From positions 1 to 62,364 of the forward strand of contig QCUM01000010.1 of assembly GCA_003210735.1 (NCBI GenBank): DNA of 62,364 nt. Direction: 5' to 3'. Source of the stretch: Synechococcus sp. AG-679-D13 (GTDB lineage Bacteria; Cyanobacteriota; Cyanobacteriia; PCC-6307; Cyanobiaceae). This document shows positions 57,246 to 62,364 of the stretch, in pieces. A program made the translations under genes and the position numbers. The notes under the pieces are model-generated. The model was not told where the DNA came from and made no database searches. It saw only the letters and a list, made by a program, of their open reading frames with translations. Every line of letters begins with the position of its first letter. Position 1 is the first letter of the stretch.

Positions 57246-58703
57246 TTACGAGGTGCAATTCGCCTCCAACCACTCGAAATAAGCCTCGTCAATACCCCCT
57301 GTCACATAGTGACCATCAAAACAGGACATCTCGAGATCCTTGATTTCTGTTTTTTCAACAATACTGGCCAAAAGATTTTCAACGGTCTGATAAACCACAT
57401 GATCGGCGCCAAGAATCCTGGAAATATCCTCTTCACTGCGTCCATAAGCCAACAATTCATGTCGAGTAGGCATATTAATTCCATACACATTTGGAAAGCG
57501 AACCGGTGGAGCAGCCGATGTAAAGGTGACCTTATTGGCGCCAGCTGAACGTGCCATCTGAACAATTTCCCGAGAGGTTGTTCCCCGAACGATCGAATCA
57601 TCCACAATCAGCACATTCTTGCCAGCAAATTCAGTTCCAAGCGCATTCAGCTTCTGCCGAACAGATTTTTTACGCTCTGCTTGGCCAGGCATAATGAACG
57701 TTCGACCAACATAGCGATTCTTATAAAAACCTTCCCGATATTCCAAACCAAGTTTTTGAGCAACCTGCATGGCCGAAGGTCTTGCCGAATCTGGAATCGG
57801 CATCACCACATCGATATCACCGGCGGGAAGTGCAGCAGCGATTGTTTCCGCCAAACGATCACCCATTCGCAACCGTGATTCATACACAGAAATACCATTC
57901 ATCACCGAATCAGGCCGTGCCAGATAGACATACTCAAAAGCACAGGGAATCAAACGTGGTGAATCAGCACATTGCCGCTGATGCAAATTGGCATCGGCAT
58001 CAATGAAAACAGCCTCACCCGGATTCACGTCACGGATAATCTCATAACCACTGTTTTCAATCACCAGCGATTCACTGGCAACGATCCATTCATCACGACC
58101 CTTTTCTGATGTGCGACAACCCAGAATGAGAGGGCGGATTCCGAAGGGATCTCTAAAAGCCAGCATGCCGTGACCAGCAATCAACGCAATCGCTGCATAG
58201 GACCCTTCCACCCGATGGTGGAGAGATGCAACCGCGTTGAATAATTGATCGGGTGTGAGATCACTACTTGTGATCTGCGACTGAATCTCTGTTGCCAGAA
58301 CATTCACCAGCATCTCTGTATCACTGGTGGAATTGGTATGGCGTCGATCAATCTTAAAAAGATCCTGTTCAATCTGATGGGTGTTGGTCAGATTGCCGTT
58401 GTGAACAAAACTGATGCCGTAAGGAGCATTGACATAAAACGGTTGCACCTCTCCTTCAGCAGCAGCGGCACCACGGGTGGCATAACGAACATGACCAATG
58501 CCTGCATTCCCGAGCAGTTTTCGCATATCTCGTGTTCTGAAAGCTTCCCGAACACGCCCCCGTTCCTTATGTGAATAAAACGTATGGCGATCCATCGTGA
58601 CGATGCCAGCTGAATCCTGACCCCGGTGCTGAAGCAGCAGCAGATTGTCATAGATCTGCTGATTAGCCGCTTCAACACAGAACATTCCGATAATGCCGCA
58701 CAT
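57246..58703 (-). CDS. purF: amidophosphoribosyltransferase
   Basis: Makes phosphoribosylamine from PRPP and glutamine, the first committed purine step. The sequence starts MCGIIGMFC, so the nucleophile Cys2 becomes N-terminal after Met removal and there is no propeptide. RYATRG, FVHNGNLTN and the PRPP loop VLIVDDSIVRGTTS are intact. Length 485 residues. purL lies 72 bases upstream on the same strand, and the pair is a short purine operon. Confidence 0.97.
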   Translation of the reverse strand: MCGIIGMFCVEAANQQIYDNLLLLQHRGQDSAGIVTMDRHTFYSHKERGRVREAFRTRDMRKLLGNAGIGHVRYATRGAAAAEGEVQPFYVNAPYGISFVHNGNLTNTHQIEQDLFKIDRRHTNSTSDTEMLVNVLATEIQSQITSSDLTPDQLFNAVASLHHRVEGSYAAIALIAGHGMLAFRDPFGIRPLILGCRTSEKGRDEWIVASESLVIENSGYEIIRDVNPGEAVFIDADANLHQRQCADSPRLIPCAFEYVYLARPDSVMNGISVYESRLRMGDRLAETIAAALPAGDIDVVMPIPDSARPSAMQVAQKLGLEYREGFYKNRYVGRTFIMPGQAERKKSVRQKLNALGTEFAGKNVLIVDDSIVRGTTSREIVQMARSAGANKVTFTSAAPPVRFPNVYGINMPTRHELLAYGRSEEDISRILGADHVVYQTVENLLASIVEKTEIKDLEMSCFDGHYVTGGIDEAYFEWLEANCTS

Positions 58704-58775
58704 GATGAATCCGTTGACAAAAAAATTAGAAAAGTGATAACCCTGGCTGATGCCAAAGGCAGATTCAAAACCTCG

Positions 58776-61079
58776 TCAATCGGAATTAATCCGTCGGGGA
58801 AGAGCATTACTAAACGCCGATCGGCATGCTTCGAGTTCGAGATCCAGATGCACCTCTGTTCCGGATTGAATGGTGAAGCGCGTCCGATCTGAGACTGCAC
58901 CGATATAAGTCACGTTCAGGTGAGGTTGGGAACGGATCAACCGATCCCATCCCGACTGTTGTTCGGCTTTCACCGACACAATGAACCGATGACCACCTTC
59001 GGCGAAGAGCACTCGGTCCAAACGAGCCTGGCCCGTGTTGAGCTTCACGTCGATCCCCCAATCCGAAGCGATCGAGGATTCCGCCAGAGCCACTGCCAAA
59101 CCTCCCTCGCTGCAATCGTGGGCTGATGCGAGTAGCCCCTGGCTGATGGCTTCCCGGACCAGTTGTCCAGCCGCCGCCTCACGCACCAGATCTGTCTGCG
59201 GAGGACGACCAGCCAGAGAACCGACGCATTGCTCCTGATACGCACTACCGGCAAGACCCAAACAGGGATCATCGAGATCACTGGGCGGAACACCGATCAG
59301 ATAAAGCAGGTCGTCTGGCTGACGCCAGCCCAGCCCAGTCACCTGCTCGATGTCATCAACACCACCCACCATCCCGATCACAGGTGTTGGGTGAATTGGC
59401 TGAACGGTGCCATCAGGCCTCTTGGTCTCGTTGTAGAGGGAAACGTTCCCACCGGTCACTGGGGTATTCAGGGCGCGACAGGCATCTGAGATCCCGCGAC
59501 ACGCCATGGCCAGCTGCCAAAAGCCCTTCGGTGTCTCTGGAGACGGGAAATTGAGGTTGTCCGTTACCGCCAGAGGTTCCGCACCGACGCAGCTGAGGTT
59601 GCGGGCTGCTTCAGCGACAGCCGCCTGGGCACCGCGTTCGGGATCAAGGGCCACCCAACGGTTGGGGCAGTCGACTGTTGCGGCCACGCCCCGCTTTGAG
59701 CTGGAAAGGGATCCATCTCCCTGCTGAGGCCTTAGCCGCACCACTGCGGCATCAGCAGCACCGGAGGACACCACCGTATTGGCCAGAACCTGCTGGTCGT
59801 ACTGACGGTGAACCCAACGCTTGCTTGCAATGGTGGGGTCGTCCAAAAGGCGGAGGAGAGCAGCACCAGGATCCGTGAGTTCAGGCAACTGCTGTTCCCG
59901 CCATTGCCAGAGCTCCTGAAGATCCGCGGGGGGCTCCTCCAAGAGTGCGTGCTTCTCGATCGGTGTGTCATCCGCAAGGGCAGTGGCCGGCACTTCCGCC
60001 GCCACGGAGCCCTGGTGCAGCACCCGCACGATCGGCTCCTCCAGCACCCGACCTACCACTGCCGCCTGCAACCCCCAGCGCCGGAATCGCTGCATCAGTG
60101 CCTCCTCACGACCGGCCTTGACCACAAACAGCATCCGTTCCTGGGACTCGGACAGCAAAAACTCATAAGCCGTCATCCCTTGCTCCCGGGCAGGAACACG
60201 ATCCAGATCCAGCTCCACGCCAAGTCCACCCTTCGCTGCCATTTCGGAACAACTGCAGGTCAGACCAGCAGCACCCATATCTTGAGCAGCGACCACATCA
60301 CCACTGGCGAAAGCCTCGAGACAGGCCTCAATAAGCCCCTTTTCCAGGAAGGGATCACCCACCTGAACCGCTGGACGATCATCGAGAGAATCAGCACTGA
60401 GCTCCGCGCTGGCAAAGCTGGCACCCCCCATACCGTCCCGTCCGGTGGTGCTGCCGACGTAAACAACGGGGTTACCAATGCCCTGTGCACCGGATTTCAC
60501 GATCTCCTCGGTCTCCATCAGACCAAGGGCCATCGCATTCACCAGAGGATTGCCGGAATAGGAGGGATCGAAGGCCACTTCACCACCGACGGTGGGCACA
60601 CCGACGCAATTGCCGTAATGGGCAATGCCGGCCACCACACCCTGTATCAAACCCACATTGGCGGGATCTTCCAGCGGGCCGAAACGCAAAGCATTGAGCA
60701 ATGCAATCGGCCGAGCCCCCATCGTGAAGATGTCGCGCAGGATGCCACCTACACCGGTCGCCGCACCCTGAAAAGGCTCCACGGCAGAGGGATGGTTATG
60801 ACTTTCAATCTTGAAAGCGAGGCGATGGCCATCGCCCAGATCCACCACTCCGGCATTTTCACCGGGTCCCACCAGAATCCTGGGTCCCTCCGTCGGAAAG
60901 CCGCTCAATAACGGTCGTGAATTCCGATAACAGCAGTGTTCGGACCACATCACCCCGAACATCCCGAGCTCGGCGCGGTTGGGTTCACGTTTCAGTCGCC
61001 GGCAGATTTCCTCCCAATCGGTCGGCTTGAGACCTTCCTGTTTCAGAGCCGCGTTGACGTCGTATGCAGTGGAAGACAC
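58776..61079 (-). CDS. purL: phosphoribosylformylglycinamidine synthase, large PurL subunit
   Basis: ATP-dependent amidation of FGAR to FGAM; works with separate PurS and PurQ, as the 767-residue length shows. The start lies at a GTG at 61079 ([16 protein letters not shown]) because the conserved N-terminus begins there and a longer frame would run into the neighbour's stop. [38 protein letters not shown] and [15 protein letters not shown] are present. purF follows, and the PRC-barrel gene ends 43 bases upstream. Confidence 0.96.
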   Translation of the reverse strand: MSSTAYDVNAALKQEGLKPTDWEEICRRLKREPNRAELGMFGVMWSEHCCYRNSRPLLSGFPTEGPRILVGPGENAGVVDLGDGHRLAFKIESHNHPSAVEPFQGAATGVGGILRDIFTMGARPIALLNALRFGPLEDPANVGLIQGVVAGIAHYGNCVGVPTVGGEVAFDPSYSGNPLVNAMALGLMETEEIVKSGAQGIGNPVVYVGSTTGRDGMGGASFASAELSADSLDDRPAVQVGDPFLEKGLIEACLEAFASGDVVAAQDMGAAGLTCSCSEMAAKGGLGVELDLDRVPAREQGMTAYEFLLSESQERMLFVVKAGREEALMQRFRRWGLQAAVVGRVLEEPIVRVLHQGSVAAEVPATALADDTPIEKHALLEEPPADLQELWQWREQQLPELTDPGAALLRLLDDPTIASKRWVHRQYDQQVLANTVVSSGAADAAVVRLRPQQGDGSLSSSKRGVAATVDCPNRWVALDPERGAQAAVAEAARNLSCVGAEPLAVTDNLNFPSPETPKGFWQLAMACRGISDACRALNTPVTGGNVSLYNETKRPDGTVQPIHPTPVIGMVGGVDDIEQVTGLGWRQPDDLLYLIGVPPSDLDDPCLGLAGSAYQEQCVGSLAGRPPQTDLVREAAAGQLVREAISQGLLASAHDCSEGGLAVALAESSIASDWGIDVKLNTGQARLDRVLFAEGGHRFIVSVKAEQQSGWDRLIRSQPHLNVTYIGAVSDRTRFTIQSGTEVHLDLELEACRSAFSNALPRRINSD

Positions 61080-61122
61080 CCAGGACGAACCAAAGCTCCT
61101 CCCAGTGTTGCCGACAGCGGGA

Positions 61123-61848
61123 TCAAACCCAGGGGTCTTCATCCCGATGACGGGGACGATCCGGCCAGTCATCGTCATCCCAGACCTCCTTTGCTCCACT
61201 CCGTCGCACTTCGACGCGACGTTGCTCGTCCGGCTCATCCCAGGGAGCCTCCTCCAACCAACCCTCGAGTCGATCGCCAGCCCGATCGCCCATATCCCGA
61301 AGCTGATCGCGCCAGCGCTGGGTGCGCTGCAACAGGTCCTGACGAACACTCGAACGAGCCAAAGGCAGGTCATCGAGGGTCTGCAAGCCAGTGCTAACGG
61401 CGCCAGCCTGCTGATCCTGGATGCGATCCGGCGACAGACGCCAGCGAGACGTCCCCGGCAATCGGGGATCGCTGCGGGCGATCAGATAGTGGCGAATCGC
61501 ACCGGTTGCCGGTTCAAAAACAAAATCCACAAGAGTGCCAATGCGTTCGCCGTAGCGATCCAGCAACGCGGCATCCATCAAGGTGGGCAGCTGCTCCAGG
61601 ATCACAAGATCGGTGCTGGCCGGCTCACCGCGCACAAACACCTGCTGATCCGTTAGGCCACAGCACTGATCCAACCTCCAAACCTCTCGGCTCATCCGCA
61701 ACGCGGAAGGACGACTAACCCAGCCGAGCAGACGATGCACAGGAGGATGCATCCAAGCCATCAGTCCAGGACCATGATCCAGGCCGAGATCACAACGCAC
61801 CGTGTGATTCAGCAGATCACTGAGCAACAGCTGATCAGGGAGCGTCAC
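61123..61848 (-). CDS. PRC-barrel domain protein
   Basis: A 241-residue protein with two PRC-barrel-like halves: a first around [17 protein letters not shown] and a second around [20 protein letters not shown], followed by a helical and then very acidic/basic C-terminal tail ([17 protein letters not shown]). PRC barrels occur in RimM and photosynthetic reaction-centre H subunits; function here is unknown. It lies one base from the dnaN stop and 43 before purL on the same strand, a conserved neighbourhood in marine Synechococcus as I recall. Confidence 0.8.
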   Translation of the reverse strand: MTLPDQLLLSDLLNHTVRCDLGLDHGPGLMAWMHPPVHRLLGWVSRPSALRMSREVWRLDQCCGLTDQQVFVRGEPASTDLVILEQLPTLMDAALLDRYGERIGTLVDFVFEPATGAIRHYLIARSDPRLPGTSRWRLSPDRIQDQQAGAVSTGLQTLDDLPLARSSVRQDLLQRTQRWRDQLRDMGDRAGDRLEGWLEEAPWDEPDEQRRVEVRRSGAKEVWDDDDWPDRPRHRDEDPWV

Positions 61849-61849
61849 A

Positions 61850-62364
61850 TCAGGAGCGGATCTGAACCGGCATCACCAGGTAGGTGAAACCACCTTCTTC
61901 CTCCTGAGGACGAAGCACTGCGGGAGTTGTGGGGGCATTGCAGTGCAGCATCACCCTTTCACCAGCGGTGGCCTTGAGGCCATCAAGCAGATAGCGAACG
62001 TTGAAGGCAATCTGAATGGCATCACCGCTGAGCTCTGCCGCCAGAGATTCCGAACCACTTCCCACGTCCTGAGCATCAGCACTGAGCAGCACGACTCCCT
62101 GATCAGGTTGGCTGCTGAATTTGACCACGTTGTTGTGCTGATCCGCCAGAACGGCAATCCGCTCCAAAGCTGCGATCAGTCCCCGTCGATCCATTCCAAG
62201 GCTGCGCGTGAAACCATCTGGGATCAACTGGCGATAATTGGGATAGGTGCCTTCCAAGGTGCGACTGGTGACCATCTGATCAGCGGCCAGAAACACCACC
62301 TGACCTCGGTCACAAAAGAGACTGACCGGGTCTTCAGACCGCCAACCCGACATCAGGCGTTCCA
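61850..62364 (-). CDS. dnaN: DNA polymerase III beta sliding clamp, partial (3' part)
   Basis: The window holds only the C-terminal 170 or so residues; the reading frame runs off the right edge without a stop. EGTYPNYRQLIPDGF, FNVRYLLDGLKA and the end YLVMPVQIRS are diagnostic of beta clamp domains 2 and 3. The clamp tethers polymerase to DNA and is loaded by the dnaX complex encoded at the other end of the window. In related genomes dnaN is near the origin. Confidence 0.95.
   Translation of the reverse strand, partial: ERLMSGWRSEDPVSLFCDRGQVVFLAADQMVTSRTLEGTYPNYRQLIPDGFTRSLGMDRRGLIAALERIAVLADQHNNVVKFSSQPDQGVVLLSADAQDVGSGSESLAAELSGDAIQIAFNVRYLLDGLKATAGERVMLHCNAPTTPAVLRPQEEEGGFTYLVMPVQIRS

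Noticed and set aside
59808..60911. 367-codon open frame on the plus strand opposite purL
   Set aside because: Antisense to a strongly conserved enzyme; low-complexity His/Gln/Thr-rich product with no domain.

Overview
The window looks like the chromosome of a marine Synechococcus-type picocyanobacterium (high GC, dense coding, intergenic gaps mostly under 100 bases). The assignment rests on cyanobacterial genes: sqdB/sqdX, a Ycf37-like photosystem I assembly TPR protein, a Psb34-like one-helix protein, a thylakoid-lumen TLP40/CYP38-type cyclophilin, an MgdA-type glucolipid synthase, NADP-type gap2 and cbiD. The order at the right edge (dnaN, PRC-barrel gene, purL, purF, a gyrA paralog) is the order I know from the conventional gene 1 end of marine Synechococcus chromosomes, so the replication origin probably lies just beyond base 62364. 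I could not name the strain.

Layout. 1-6.2 kb: tig, clpP, clpX, an LRAT/NC-domain gene and dnaX, all rightward (protein folding, proteolysis and clamp loading). 6.2-9.1 kb, leftward: an MgdA-like glycosyltransferase and a SpoIID-like protein. 9.2-14.4 kb: rpmI-rplT-ycf37, thiG with a divergent secreted hypothetical, a psb34-like small gene and the sulfolipid pair sqdB-sqdX. 14.4-17.2 kb, leftward: two uncharacterised genes leading into a class B penicillin-binding protein. 17.2-18.3 kb: an AT-rich segment with an orphan gene abutting guaA. 18.3-24.2 kb: guaA, cbiD, a class V aminotransferase, tRNA-Gly(CCC), three small hypothetical genes, an AbrB-type membrane protein and a secreted DUF6554-like protein. 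24.2-27.7 kb: a HARP-like SNF2 helicase divergent from an HNH nuclease, a short membrane peptide gene, a nucleotide-sugar epimerase-like gene and a second short membrane peptide gene. 27.7-33 kb: pdxA, accB-efp, cyclophilin-thiL and gap2, which has a strong terminator. 33-38.7 kb: murC-murB, ybaB, then rsgA, tusA, dnaJ and grpE leftward. 38.8-43 kb: the type IV pilus set pilB-pilT-pilC. 43-62.4 kb: flavoprotein-msrB, dusA, an RRM protein, argH, an RsbU-type phosphatase, ftsY-nusB-DUF502, an HpsJ-like membrane protein, queG, a TPR protein, a gyrA/parC paralog, purF-purL, a PRC-barrel protein and the 3' part of dnaN.

Most genes are housekeeping. The MgdA-like enzyme with SqdB/SqdX covers parts of two thylakoid lipid routes, and AccB feeds the same membrane biosynthesis. 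MurC, MurB, the penicillin-binding protein and the SpoIID-like protein are cell-wall functions. PurF, PurL and GuaA are purine synthesis. PilB, PilT and PilC are the motor and platform of a type IV pilus.

The least ordinary features are the SNF2/HNH divergent pair, which recalls a split ZRANB3-type enzyme; the AT-rich orphan at guaA; a perfect 16-base inverted repeat inside the end of a coding region; a 20-base palindrome in another; short membrane-peptide genes easily missed by gene finders; and overlapping divergent start codons at thiG. No insertion sequence, rRNA operon, CRISPR array or prophage was seen.
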